Positions 52,684-60,777 of a stretch of 64,000 nucleotides of DNA are shown one piece after another. The stretch's first letter is position 1. Each line of letters opens with the position of its first letter. The stretch is from positions 1-64,000 of the forward strand of contig NZ_QNSE01000015.1 of NCBI RefSeq assembly GCF_003315485.1, read 5' to 3'. Source of the stretch: Marinomonas rhizomae (lineage in GTDB: Bacteria > Pseudomonadota > Gammaproteobacteria > Pseudomonadales > Marinomonadaceae). The notes under the pieces were generated by a model that was not told where the DNA came from, did no database searches, and was given only the letters and a program-made list of their open reading frames with translations. Made by a program: the position numbers and the translations under genes.

Positions 52684-53020
52684 TTAGTACTATCGGCATC
52701 TCTGGAGGGTTGTCAGGGATGCCGATTTTTAGCTGGCTCATTACATCGGAGTTGACAGCAAATTTAGTGACAAAAATGAATCATAATGCGGTCAAATTTA
52801 ATCCATGCACTCGCCGTGTAACCCTGTCTTTGTTAGATCAAAATGATTTTACCTATTCTCGTGCGCCACTCTTTCCCCCAAAAATAACCATCTAATATCC
52901 AGTAAATATGCAAACTTAACATTTAGGGTTTTATCCTAGCGTCATGTCCTTATTGTTATAAGTAACATGCTAAGAGGAGGTTTGGTATTCATGCCATCCT
53001 TGGATTAAAAGGAGCACATT
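52684..53020. other. intergenic region with catabolic operon terminator
   Basis: A 337-base gap. Apart from the terminator at 52692-52730 and AAGGAG before the next gene, I see nothing. A 61-codon ORF starting inside the terminator is judged spurious. Confidence 0.6.
52692..52730 (+). terminator. catabolic operon terminator
   Basis: A 12-bp stem with one wobble, ATCGGCATCTCT / AGGGATGCCGAT, followed by TTTT. Confidence 0.85.
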
Positions 53021-53656
53021 ATGAGTAAGACATTAATTATTGGAGCAAGCGGTCAAATTGGTCAGTTGGTAACAAAAACACTTGTTGAGACAGAAGAGTC
53101 TGCTCGTGCTTTGGTGAGAGATAAAAATAAGCTAGACTGTTCTGATAACAGTGAATTGGAGGTTATTGAGGCGAACTTAGAAGGGGATTTTAGCCAGGCT
53201 TTTGATGGTGTTGATAATGTTATTTTTGTGGCTGGTTCAGGTGGTTCAACAGGTGCAGATAAAACCTTGTTAATTGATTTATGGGCGGCAAAAAAAGCTG
53301 TGGATTACGCAAAGGCTGCCAATATTAAGAAATTTATTATGGTAAGCAGCATTGGTGCAGATGATCCTGAAGCGATAGAGTCTGACATCAAACCCTATTT
53401 AGTTGCTAAGCACATGGCCGATCAATATTTAATAGCATCTGGCGTGCCTTTTACCATTGTTCGCCCTGGTCCCTTAACGAATGATCAAGGCCAAGGGAAA
53501 ATAACCATTAAACGACCAAGTAGCCGAGAAGAAATGGCGATTCCCCGAGCGGATGTTGCCAAATCGATTCTATTTATCCTGAGTAAGGATGATTTGAACG
53601 GTAAGGTATTCGAGTTATTTGGTGGTACATACGATGTAGATAACGTTCTCGTCTAA
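53021..53656 (+). CDS. atypical SDR-family NAD(P)-binding oxidoreductase
   Basis: A 211-residue protein of the NmrA/YwnB-like group: LIIGASGQIGQLVTKTLVE (Rossmann GxxGxxG), DNVIFVAGSGGSTGADKTLLIDLWAAKKAVDYAK and FTIVRPGPLTNDQGQGKI. AAGGAG is six bases before the ATG. Monocistronic, with its own terminator. Substrate unknown. Confidence 0.85.
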   Translation: MSKTLIIGASGQIGQLVTKTLVETEESARALVRDKNKLDCSDNSELEVIEANLEGDFSQAFDGVDNVIFVAGSGGSTGADKTLLIDLWAAKKAVDYAKAANIKKFIMVSSIGADDPEAIESDIKPYLVAKHMADQYLIASGVPFTIVRPGPLTNDQGQGKITIKRPSSREEMAIPRADVAKSILFILSKDDLNGKVFELFGGTYDVDNVLV

Positions 53657-53681
53657 AAAAGCGGTTAATGAATCTATAGTG

Positions 53682-53717
53682 AAGCGAGCCTCAATGTTTT
53701 TATGCATTGAGGCGCTT
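53682..53717. terminator. bidirectional terminator between SDR gene and csrA2
   Basis: AAGCG-(AG)-CCTCAATG pairs with CATTGAGGCGCTT, with a two-base bulge; T residues follow on the plus strand. The genes on both sides are convergent. Confidence 0.75.
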
Positions 53718-53769
53718 TTAGTTTGTCTATTTTATTAAGTAAGTAGTAAAGTTTCTCGGTTTAGAAGCG

Positions 53770-53979
53770 CTAAAAGGGCTGAGCTTCTTTATCTTGCTTG
53801 TTTGGCGTTTTTTGTTGTTCGGCTTGAATACGTTTGTAGATTTCTTCTCGATGAACGGTTATTTTTTGCGGGGCTTTAATGCCAATGCGAACTTGAGTTC
53901 CTTGTACGCCTAAGACGGTGATTTCCGTCTCATCTCCAATATTAATAGTTTCACCAGGGTGTCGAGTAATGACTAGCAT
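53770..53979 (-). CDS. csrA: CsrA-family RNA-binding regulator, copy 2
   Basis: A 69-residue CsrA paralogue: [51 protein letters not shown] plus a polar tail. Compared with copy 1 at 15129, R7 is H and the tail differs. ATG 53979 has AAAGGA about eight bases upstream; the longer frame from 54084 is not used. Again it lies downstream of an S24 repressor on the same strand. Confidence 0.9.
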   Translation of the reverse strand: MLVITRHPGETINIGDETEITVLGVQGTQVRIGIKAPQKITVHREEIYKRIQAEQQKTPNKQDKEAQPF

Positions 53980-54112
53980 AATTCCCATCCTTTGGTTGTT
54001 GCCGACATTGCTAAAATACAGTTTATATTGTTTATTTGTCAACAACTTAAATTGTTTTATTTTTGGAAGGGGGTAGCATAGCAATTTTGTGAAAAATGCA
54101 TATTGTGAAAGC

Positions 54113-54754
54113 CTAAAATACTATCTGGGCTTGGGTGACAACACCGATAATAGTAAGGTTATTAGGAGCTTCAATTGGCCGATAGTTTGGATTAAGTGGC
54201 GTTAGGTAAGTGCAGCCTGCGTCTATGACTAATTGTTTGAATGTCACGTCTTGGCTGTCTGGTAGTTTAGTAATGATCAAATCACCATTCTTTGCGGTTA
54301 AACAGGGTTCCACAAGAATGAAATAGCCTTCTGGTACGCTTAACCCAGAAGCTGACATCATGCTATTCCCCACAACATTTAGCCAAAATGATGACGCTGA
54401 AGCGGATTCCGGGACTTCTAAATAGTCTAAATTTTGTTTTTCTAGCTCAGATAAAGTCGGCCATTGGGCTGCTTGCTGAGAGCTAATAATAGGGCGAAAA
54501 TTTGCTGTTGATGCGCTCTTCTTGTTGGTATACGTAGAAGCGCTTTCTCTCACTTCACTCGTTACTCCTAGTAAAAGCCATTCCGCATCACAGTGTAATG
54601 TTTTGGCTAAGTTGAGTAGCTTGCGCGGATTTTGCGTTCTGCCGTCTTCAATCTTTTGCAGCGATTGTTGCGAAATACCAATACGCTTGGCTAACTCCGC
54701 TTGAGTTAGGCTTAGCTCGATTCTTTTTTGTTTAACGCGTTCAGCAATGGTCAT
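54113..54754 (-). CDS. XRE/S24 phage-type repressor, copy 2
   Basis: A 213-residue repressor with HTH ([39 protein letters not shown]) and S24 domain: S131 in GNSM and K173 in TFKQL. As in copy 1 no Ala-Gly or Cys-Gly pair is found in the linker, and [12 protein letters not shown] matches LKPLNPDYRPTE of copy 1, so the two share a common ancestor. Divergent from a YdaS/Cro-like gene. Confidence 0.88.
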   Translation of the reverse strand: MTIAERVKQKRIELSLTQAELAKRIGISQQSLQKIEDGRTQNPRKLLNLAKTLHCDAEWLLLGVTSEVRESASTYTNKKSASTANFRPIISSQQAAQWPTLSELEKQNLDYLEVPESASASSFWLNVVGNSMMSASGLSVPEGYFILVEPCLTAKNGDLIITKLPDSQDVTFKQLVIDAGCTYLTPLNPNYRPIEAPNNLTIIGVVTQAQIVF

Positions 54755-54782
54755 AAATGAATAATTACAACTTTATCTGTAT

Positions 54783-54806
54783 TTGACAAACAGTAAAAGC
54801 TGTCAA
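54783..54806. promoter_or_regulatory. putative operator of repressor 2
   Basis: TTGACA and TGTCAA are separated by 12 bases, midway between the divergent repressor and Cro-like genes. TTGACA is also a consensus -35 box toward the Cro-like gene, so binding here would block that promoter. Confidence 0.5.
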
Positions 54807-54835
54807 TAAATACAACAAAAACTGTTAAATAGGGA

Positions 54836-55033
54836 GTGTCAGCTATTGCAAAAGCAGTCGAAATTGTAGGGAGCCATACTGCAATCGCACAAATTTTAGG
54901 GGTGAAACAGGCTCATGTCTGCAATTGGATAAATACCCACCAACATTCACCGGCAAACTATATACGACGTATTTGTTTAGCAACAAAAGGGCGGTGTAGT
55001 GAAACAGGTTTGCTTAAAGACCATGAGCTCTAG
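54836..55033 (+). CDS. YdaS/Cro-like HTH protein, copy 2
   Basis: A 65-residue protein: IAKAVEIVGSHTAIAQILGVKQAHVCNWINTHQHSPANYIRRICLATKGRCSETGLL fits YdaS/Cro antitoxin-repressors. The start is unclear: GTG 54836 directly follows AGGGA, so spacing is poor. A start a few codons later cannot be excluded. Divergent from repressor 2. Confidence 0.7.
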   Translation: MSAIAKAVEIVGSHTAIAQILGVKQAHVCNWINTHQHSPANYIRRICLATKGRCSETGLLKDHEL

Positions 55034-55108
55034 CCTGAGGTTTGTTGTCGCGGTTGATCTCTCACTTTTACAAAAATGCACTAGTTTATTTGTGCTCTTT
55101 GAACCATA

Positions 55109-55124
55109 CTGTACAAATATACAG
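55109..55124 (+). promoter_or_regulatory. LexA (SOS) box
   Basis: CTGTACAAATATACAG: a full CTGT-N8-ACAG LexA site, 15 bases before the UmuD-like start codon. Confidence 0.85.
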
Positions 55125-55138
55125 CATGGTGCTTTTTT

Positions 55139-55576
55139 ATGCGTGTTTCTTATCTTGGTACTTCTGAGTCTGCTGCTTTCATTGCGGCCAATAGTGTTCG
55201 AATCCCATTATATCCTGAGTCCGCGATCCTTTCTGATGTCAGTGGGCCAAAGGGTGATCAGGCTATAGATTTGCATACTTTGTGCGCTTCCAATCCTGCG
55301 GCTATTTTTTTTGTGCGCGCACAAGGTGAGCCGATGGAAAGAGAAGGAATACAAGCTGGTGATGTACTGGAGGTTAATCGATCATTGACGGCGCGTCATG
55401 GGGATACAGTTCTTGCGTTTGTGCAAGGGAAAATGGCGATAGTAACGTTGGAATTAAACCCAGATGTTCTACTTCAGCCAAAAAATAAAGCCTATGCAGC
55501 AACAGCAATGTCTCTCCCCGAAGAGAAAACATCTGCCTTAGAAGTTTTTGGTGTTGTTACGAGTGTTGTACGTTAA
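55139..55576 (+). CDS. UmuD-like S24 protein lacking catalytic residues
   Basis: A 145-residue UmuD homologue by overall match (FFVRAQGEPMEREGIQAGDVLEVNRSLTARHGDTVLAF ... LEVFGVVTSVV). The serine of GDSM is P65 in GEPM, the lysine of TVK(R/K)L is V102 in AIVTL, and the Cys-Gly cleavage pair is replaced by Ser-Gly (residues 35-36). It should therefore not self-cleave. An SOS box lies directly upstream. No umuC follows. A full-length decoy that binds UmuD, UmuC or RecA is possible; simple decay is less likely since the frame is clean. Confidence 0.85.
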   Translation: MRVSYLGTSESAAFIAANSVRIPLYPESAILSDVSGPKGDQAIDLHTLCASNPAAIFFVRAQGEPMEREGIQAGDVLEVNRSLTARHGDTVLAFVQGKMAIVTLELNPDVLLQPKNKAYAATAMSLPEEKTSALEVFGVVTSVVR

Positions 55577-55604
55577 TTAGAGCGAAGTTAACTAGAATAA
55601 AAAA

Positions 55605-55637
55605 AACGCCTTTTATTACTTAATAATGAAAGGCGTT
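55605..55637 (+). terminator. terminator after the UmuD-like gene
   Basis: A 14-bp stem with one wobble, AACGCCTTTTATTA / TAATGAAAGGCGTT, loop CTTAA, then ATT. A-rich before the stem, so it may work in both directions. Confidence 0.75.
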
Positions 55638-55661
55638 ATTGGCCATCCGGCCTAGTATTTT

Positions 55662-55693
55662 ACCGTCACCTCAGAGCCTTCTGAGATGACGGT
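55662..55693 (-). other. strong hairpin downstream of the DUF1127 gene
   Basis: ACCGTCA/TGACGGT stacked on CTCAG/CTGAG with a single mismatch and a 6-base loop, 4 bases past the DUF1127 stop. No T-run on the minus strand, so it may stabilise the mRNA 3' end rather than terminate. Confidence 0.5.
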
Positions 55694-55697
55694 CTGG

Positions 55698-55913
55698 TCA
55701 CCCGTCGCTCGGTTGTTCTCCCGGCGGTATTTGAGTTTTGTCTTCTAGGTTACTGTCTAGACTTTTGTTGCCAGCCAAAGGGCGAATGTGCCCATTGTCG
55801 CGATAGAAGCCGATGTCTTTTAAATAGTGATCGTCAAGATGACGAAATACTTGGTTGGTGCGACGAGCTTCAAAGTACTCTTTAGCGGCGTTGAATAGGG
55901 CGATGATACTCAT
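55698..55913 (-). CDS. DUF1127 (YjiS-like) small protein
   Basis: A 71-residue protein: FEARRTNQVFRHLDDHYLKDIGFYRDNGHIRPL is the DUF1127 arginine-rich motif with L-x-D-I-G-hydrophobic-x-R-D. Some DUF1127 proteins bind RNA or regulate phosphate and carbon metabolism. Here the tail (about 45-71) is polar. It follows a 32-codon ORF on the same strand. Confidence 0.85.
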   Translation of the reverse strand: MSIIALFNAAKEYFEARRTNQVFRHLDDHYLKDIGFYRDNGHIRPLAGNKSLDSNLEDKTQIPPGEQPSDG

Positions 55914-55982
55914 AATTGTTCTCCAAAATATACATTTGATAGTGTGTTTTGGCGGAACTTACGGGGTGATTTCTTACAGAGG

Positions 55983-56005
55983 TGACCGCGTAAATTCCGC
56001 GGTCA
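55983..56005 (-). other. hairpin between the 32-codon ORF and DUF1127
   Basis: TGACCGCG/CGCGGTCA with a 7-base loop, in the leader of the DUF1127 gene. It may be an attenuator or an mRNA processing site. Confidence 0.5.
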
Positions 56006-56013
56006 ATGGTGTA

Positions 56014-56112
56014 TTACACAGACATTGAACGCGTGGACAAAGTTTTTCGTACTCGATTATTACAGCGAGTAGCCATGGAGGAAGTAGAATGATTTAGCGT
56101 ATAAGTTGTCAT
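56014..56112 (-). CDS. possible 32-residue peptide upstream of DUF1127
   Basis: Begins MTTYTLNHSTSSMATRCNN; basic, rich in serine and threonine, no membrane segment. AAGGAG lies seven bases before the ATG, one of the best ribosome sites in the window, which is why I list it. It could be a leader peptide or a micro-protein. No family known. Confidence 0.4.
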   Translation of the reverse strand: MTTYTLNHSTSSMATRCNNRVRKTLSTRSMSV

Positions 56113-56384
56113 TTTGCTTCTCCTTAACTTTGAGGTTTATCGATTGCGTATATGAATTGTGTAATATTTGCTCTTTTTTAAGAGCTCTTTTATTAGGACT
56201 TTTTTCATGACTTATGTCAATCGCTTATATTGAAATAACTTTTCTTTTTTTGAAATTACAAATACCTTTTCTCAGGTTTTTAAAAACAGTTTGTTTATAT
56301 CGGTATTGTAGGTACTTTTTACTGTACAATTCCTCGCGATTTTCCAGTCCTCTTTTTGTAGTTAATTAAGTAGTAAGTGAGCTC

Positions 56385-56939
56385 ATGGCGACGAAAGCAA
56401 CAGTGTATAAAGCATCGGTTCAAGTGTCTGATATGGACAGGAACCATTATCAAAGTTATGAATTAACCTTGGCATTACATCCTTCTGAAACTGAAGAACG
56501 CATGATGGTGCGTTTAGCGGCGTTTGCTTTATTGGCTGATGAAAAAGAAGGCGGTGAGCAGTTAAGCTTCACCAAAGGTATTAGTACAGAAGACGAGCCA
56601 GATCTTTGGCAAAAAAATTACTCAGATGAAATTTTGCTTTGGGTAGAGCTAGGTCAACCAGATGAGAAGCGTTTACGCAAAGCTTGTGGCCGAGCTAAGG
56701 AAGTAATTGTCGTTAATTACAATGACAAGTCGGATATTTGGTGGGAGCAAAACAAAGGCAAAAATAGCCGTTTTGATAACATGCGAGTATTACGCTTTCC
56801 AGAAGCACAAGTCGAGGCGTTGGCTAAGATTTGTACTCGATCTATGCAATTGAACGTGACAATTCAAGATAGCGAAATGTGGATTTCTGGTGAGTTAGGT
56901 GAATGCGCGATGACACCAATGTGGCGAGGCGAGCAATAA
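56385..56939 (+). CDS. yaeQ: YaeQ-family protein
   Basis: A 184-residue protein of the YaeQ family, which has a PD-(D/E)XK nuclease-like fold: ATVYKASVQVSDMDRNHYQSYELTLALHPSETEERMMVRLAAFALLA, then WVELGQPDEKRLRKACGRAKEVIVVNY. YaeQ has been linked to compensation for RfaH loss in E. coli; the biochemical role is uncertain. Stands alone. Confidence 0.92.
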   Translation: MATKATVYKASVQVSDMDRNHYQSYELTLALHPSETEERMMVRLAAFALLADEKEGGEQLSFTKGISTEDEPDLWQKNYSDEILLWVELGQPDEKRLRKACGRAKEVIVVNYNDKSDIWWEQNKGKNSRFDNMRVLRFPEAQVEALAKICTRSMQLNVTIQDSEMWISGELGECAMTPMWRGEQ

Positions 56940-56973
56940 GCTCACCTCGCTTGAGATCATCGAGTTTGTTTTA

Positions 56974-57717
56974 CTAGGCTTTATGCAAGGTGCGTTGAAA
57001 TAATGCTACGGCTTTACTATAGCATTCTAAGGCGAGAGCTGGATCGTAACGATCGCCTTCATCACGCATAAAAGCATGCTGACCGTTGAATTCATGCCAA
57101 GTGAATAGACGGTCAGTATCAATTAATTGCTGGTAAATCTTCTGACGGCCTTCCGTTGATACATGTGGGTCTTGTTTGCCCCACACCATTGTTAGCTCCC
57201 CTTGAATGTCTTTTGTGCGAGTGAAGGAATCATTACCTTCGTCACACGGAATTGTATTCGAATGAATGTCGGTGGCATACAAACAGAAAGACGCTTGGAT
57301 ACGAGGGTTTAGTGCTGCACGATATGCCAAATGACCGCCTAAGCAAACGCCCATGGTGCCAAATTGCCCAGTGCAATAATCTTGCTGCTCGAAATATTCC
57401 AGCATGGCTACCGTATCGCTGTCGTGAGCTTCTAAGGTTTTGGTGAATTTATCTGCGTTACCTTTGTCTTTGCCTTCATCGTCATAGCCTAGCACTGTGC
57501 CGATCGGGTTAAGTTCATGAAACACTTCTGGCACAATAACCACAAAGCCATGTCCTGCCATAATGGCGGCTGAGCGAGCAATTGGCGTGGTTTGTTGGAA
57601 TATTTCAGAATAAAAAAAGATGCAAGGAAAGCGACCCTCTGCTTGGGGGCGATAAACCGTGCAGCGCATAAGGCCAGTTGGCGTGTTAATATCTTGATCG
57701 TGACGTTGAATGATCAT
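56974..57717 (-). CDS. dienelactone hydrolase family protein
   Basis: A 247-residue alpha/beta hydrolase: nucleophile cysteine in GVCLGGHLAYRAAL, acid in WGKQDPHVS and histidine in NGQHAFMRDEGDRYDP, the C-D-H triad of dienelactone hydrolases. Monocistronic; substrate unknown. Convergent with yaeQ. Confidence 0.88.
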   Translation of the reverse strand: MIIQRHDQDINTPTGLMRCTVYRPQAEGRFPCIFFYSEIFQQTTPIARSAAIMAGHGFVVIVPEVFHELNPIGTVLGYDDEGKDKGNADKFTKTLEAHDSDTVAMLEYFEQQDYCTGQFGTMGVCLGGHLAYRAALNPRIQASFCLYATDIHSNTIPCDEGNDSFTRTKDIQGELTMVWGKQDPHVSTEGRQKIYQQLIDTDRLFTWHEFNGQHAFMRDEGDRYDPALALECYSKAVALFQRTLHKA

Positions 57718-57858
57718 GGTTTTCCTTAAAGCGATGTGTCATTTTCCTACATGATATTCGACCCAACCGCGATGAGCCAGCCGCAAAGCTCCTAAATAGA
57801 CATAAAAACTTTCAAATATAGGCAAAAGCCAAACTTAACCAACGAGTAGAAAAAATCC

Positions 57859-58986
57859 GTGCGAATTTTATTGATTAGTGCATACGAAGCCAGTAGCCAC
57901 AAAGCTTGGGCAAATACTTTAATGAATGGTTTGGGTCATCATGAATGGACCTATTTGTCTTTGCCTGCTCGGCATTTTGCGTGGCGGATTCGTGGTAATG
58001 CCATGAGCTTTGCGTTTGATCCAAAATTCAAGCCGATACTGGAAAAGCCCTATGATTTGGTCATTGCCACATCGATGACAGACTGTGTTGGCTTGAAAGC
58101 CTTTTGTCCAGATCTACAGCATGTACCTTGGTTGTTGTATTTCCATGAAAATCAATTCGCCTATCCTGCGAGTGATAAACAGCAGGGCTTGATCGAAATG
58201 CAGATGGTAACTTTGTATAGCGCTTTGGCGGCTGATATGTGTGTCTTTAATAGCCAATTCAATCAGGCAACCTTCTTTTCTGGTGCTCGGGCCTTATTAA
58301 AAAAACTGCCTGATTATGTCTCGCCAGACTGGTTAAATGACACACAAGCTAAAGCCTTAGTGCTTCCTGTTCCTTTGGATATGCCTGTCCTTGATGAGTT
58401 TCTGGTTTCTACTGAAAAGAGTGCTAACTTAAATATACAAGATGAACCAGTGAAGTTAGTTTGGTCTGCACGTTGGGAATTCGATAAAGGACCAGATCGA
58501 CTGTTGGCTATTTTAGAGGAGTTGGAATCTCGTCAGCTAAATTATGAAATTGCAATTCTTGGTGAACAATTTCGCTCCACTCCAAAAGAATTTGATCAAA
58601 TCCAAGCCAAATTCTCTCACCGAATTACGCAGTTTGGCTTTGCTCCAAGTCGGGCAGATTATCTGGGCTTTCTTGCTTCATCGGATGTTGTGCTTTCTAC
58701 CGCCTTGCATGAATTTCAAGGTCTTGCTGTATTAGAAGCCGTTGCTTTGGGGTGTGTGCCTGTGCTGCCAGATAGACAGGTTTACCCGCAGTTGTTCGCT
58801 AATCAGCAAAATAAAGACCAATATCTTTATCAAGGTGATTTGGACAGTATTCAACAGGAGGCAAAACGGGCGGTGGACTTAATTCAATTTGTGGTTGCCA
58901 ACGATGTTAAAGCGCCAGATGTTAGTCAGTACCATGTTAGGAATTTACTAACAAAGTATGATGAGCTGATTGAACAATACTCTTAA
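57859..58986 (+). CDS. GT-B glycosyltransferase, tRNA-queuosine mannosyltransferase (DUF3524/GTDC1) type
   Basis: A 375-residue protein: MRILLISAYEASSHKAWANTLMNGLGHHEWTYLSLPARHFAWRIRGN is the DUF3524 start, and WLLYFHENQFAYP and DMCVFNSQFN are further markers. The C-terminal half is a glycosyltransferase group 1 domain (VLSTALHEFQGLAVLEAVALGCVPVLPD). The family includes the enzyme adding mannose to queuosine in tRNA-Asp. Start is GTG 57859; its ribosome site is weak. Confidence 0.85.
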   Translation: MRILLISAYEASSHKAWANTLMNGLGHHEWTYLSLPARHFAWRIRGNAMSFAFDPKFKPILEKPYDLVIATSMTDCVGLKAFCPDLQHVPWLLYFHENQFAYPASDKQQGLIEMQMVTLYSALAADMCVFNSQFNQATFFSGARALLKKLPDYVSPDWLNDTQAKALVLPVPLDMPVLDEFLVSTEKSANLNIQDEPVKLVWSARWEFDKGPDRLLAILEELESRQLNYEIAILGEQFRSTPKEFDQIQAKFSHRITQFGFAPSRADYLGFLASSDVVLSTALHEFQGLAVLEAVALGCVPVLPDRQVYPQLFANQQNKDQYLYQGDLDSIQQEAKRAVDLIQFVVANDVKAPDVSQYHVRNLLTKYDELIEQYS

Positions 58987-59271
58987 TCACTTCTTTTATG
59001 TATAGACAACTCGATTTCCCTTATACACCGTTAGGCGCTTCTGCCTTCCGTTAATTTATAGCTTTCTTTTGATCCATAAAAGCGCAAAATACTTTATGTT
59101 GCGCTTATTTTGTGCGATATTCTCGCTGTTGGTGTTTAAAAATAAAAACAAATTAACTTTAATCCTGAGTGATAAGGGCCACTTTACGTTACTTTTATAT
59201 GTATATACATGTTGGTACGTATGTTGCTTTTTAATCTTATGATTAATAACCCTCTCATAGGAAGTCTTCAT

Positions 59272-60588
59272 ATGAATGTTACAGATTCAAAGCCCGGAGT
59301 TGTGTCTCCGCTGTCTCTTCTTAAGCTCATTGCTTATAGCTGCATTGGTCTTTTTGTTTTTTTTATTCCGATAAATATTGGTGGAAAAGAAACCATCCCG
59401 CTCGATCATATAGTGTCTTGGCTTCGTAATGATCACGGTCAAATGGCTGAGGTTTATGCTATTTTAGTTGTCTTGGCTGGTGGCGCTTATCCTTTTATTT
59501 CCGGTAACTGGAGAACAAGTAAAACGCAAACAGTGCTGTCCCTTTTTAAGGTGTTGGGTGTTGTGACTGCCGTAATGGCGTTCTTCTCAGTTGGGCCTGC
59601 TTTTTTGTTCGAAAAAGACATGTTGCCTTTCTTGTTTAGCAAGTTAGTGGTGCCAGTTGGTTTAATTGTACCTATTGGTGCGGTGTTTCTTGCGTTTTTA
59701 ATTGGTTACGGCTTGCTTGAATTTGCGGGTGTGCTGTTGCAGCCTATTATGAAGCCTTTGTTTAAAACGCCAGGTAAGTCAGCAATTGATGCGGTTGCGT
59801 CTTTTGTGGGGAGTTACTCTATTGGCCTGCTGATTACCAATCGAGTTTATAAATCCGGCCAATATTCCGCAAAAGAAGCAGCGATTATTGCGACTGGCTT
59901 CTCCACTGTTTCTGCGACTTTTATGGTCATTGTGGCGAAGACATTGGGTTTGATGGAGGTTTGGAACGTATTTTTCTGGGCAACCTTGTTGATCACTTTT
60001 GTGGTTACAGCGATTACTGTTCGAATTTTCCCACTTAGCAAAATGGATGATACGGCAGTCAGTCGAGAAGTGGAGGAGTTCAAGCATTCTCGCGTCAAAC
60101 AAGCCGCATTAGAAGGGTTGGAAGTTGCGAACAACGCGGCACCTATCGGGCGTAATATCCTACAAAACATCAAAGAAGGCATGTTAATGGCAATGAGTAT
60201 CTTGCCTTCTATCATGTCTGTCGGTTTGTGTGGTTTGTTATTGGCGAAATACACACCAGTGTTTGAATGGATTGGTTACCTGTTTTACCCATTCGCGTGG
60301 ATCGCACAATTGCCTGATCCAATGATGGTTGCCACCGCATCTGCGACAGGTTTGGCAGAAATGTTCTTGCCTGCCTTGATCGCAGCGAAAAGCGTATTTG
60401 TTGTTAAGTTTGTGGTTGGTGTAGTGTCTATTTCATCCATACTGTTTTTCTCTGCGTCGATTCCTTGTATCTTGTCGACCGAGATCCCATTGAACATCAA
60501 GCAAATGCTGATTGTTTGGTATCAACGTGTGGCCCTTACTATTCTGATTGCCTCGCCAGTGGCATTTTGGGCTGAGCAGTTTGTTTAG
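59272..60588 (+). CDS. YjiH-family inner-membrane protein
   Basis: A 438-residue protein with about ten membrane helices and the nucleoside-recognition (Gate) repeats: FVGSYSIGLLITNRVYKSGQYSAKEAAIIATGFSTVSATFMVIVAKTLGLM and VATASATGLAEMFLPALIAAKSVFVVKFVVGVVSIS. ATG 59272 has AGGAAG seven bases upstream; an upstream ATG at 59209 opens the frame but lacks a site. Transport role suspected; substrate unknown. Confidence 0.85.
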   Translation: MNVTDSKPGVVSPLSLLKLIAYSCIGLFVFFIPINIGGKETIPLDHIVSWLRNDHGQMAEVYAILVVLAGGAYPFISGNWRTSKTQTVLSLFKVLGVVTAVMAFFSVGPAFLFEKDMLPFLFSKLVVPVGLIVPIGAVFLAFLIGYGLLEFAGVLLQPIMKPLFKTPGKSAIDAVASFVGSYSIGLLITNRVYKSGQYSAKEAAIIATGFSTVSATFMVIVAKTLGLMEVWNVFFWATLLITFVVTAITVRIFPLSKMDDTAVSREVEEFKHSRVKQAALEGLEVANNAAPIGRNILQNIKEGMLMAMSILPSIMSVGLCGLLLAKYTPVFEWIGYLFYPFAWIAQLPDPMMVATASATGLAEMFLPALIAAKSVFVVKFVVGVVSISSILFFSASIPCILSTEIPLNIKQMLIVWYQRVALTILIASPVAFWAEQFV

Positions 60589-60612
60589 CAAGCAATAAAA
60601 CGTCTTTCTATT

Positions 60613-60689
60613 AGCACCAAGTTGCTATGAAAAAATGAAATCAAACACGCTGATTTGGTGCTTTTTATCCAATCTAGCGTGTTTGATTT
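60613..60689 (+). terminator. interleaved double terminator / pseudoknot after yjiH
   Basis: AGCACCAA (60613-60620) pairs with TTGGTGCT (60655-60662), and AAATCAAACACGCT (60638-60651) pairs with AGCGTGTTTGATTT (60676-60689). The two stems are interleaved, so they form either alternative terminators (each followed by T residues) or an H-type pseudoknot. Confidence 0.7.
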
Positions 60690-60777
60690 TTCCGTTCAAA
60701 TGTCGATTTTCTTCAATTAATGCCGATTCTCACTCGCTAACATTAAGCTTCAAATTTATTTTTTTGGAGCCTTTCTG

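Larger units (their letters stand above)
55914..56384. other. 471-base region between DUF1127 and yaeQ
   Basis: Holds a hairpin (55983-56005), a 32-codon ORF (56014-56112) on the minus strand and an AT-rich stretch (56140-56350) that must carry divergent promoters. No RNA gene recognised. Confidence 0.6.

Noticed and set aside
52710..52895. 61-codon ORF after the catabolic operon
   Set aside because: It starts inside a clear terminator, has no ribosome site and no recognisable protein features.
55698..55913. DUF1127 region as part of the second repressor module
   Set aside because: A terminator separates it from the UmuD-like gene and it is on the opposite strand; DUF1127 genes are common chromosomal genes.
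59056..59271. 71-codon minus-strand ORF before yjiH
   Set aside because: AT-rich promoter region with low-complexity lysine-rich translation and no ribosome site.
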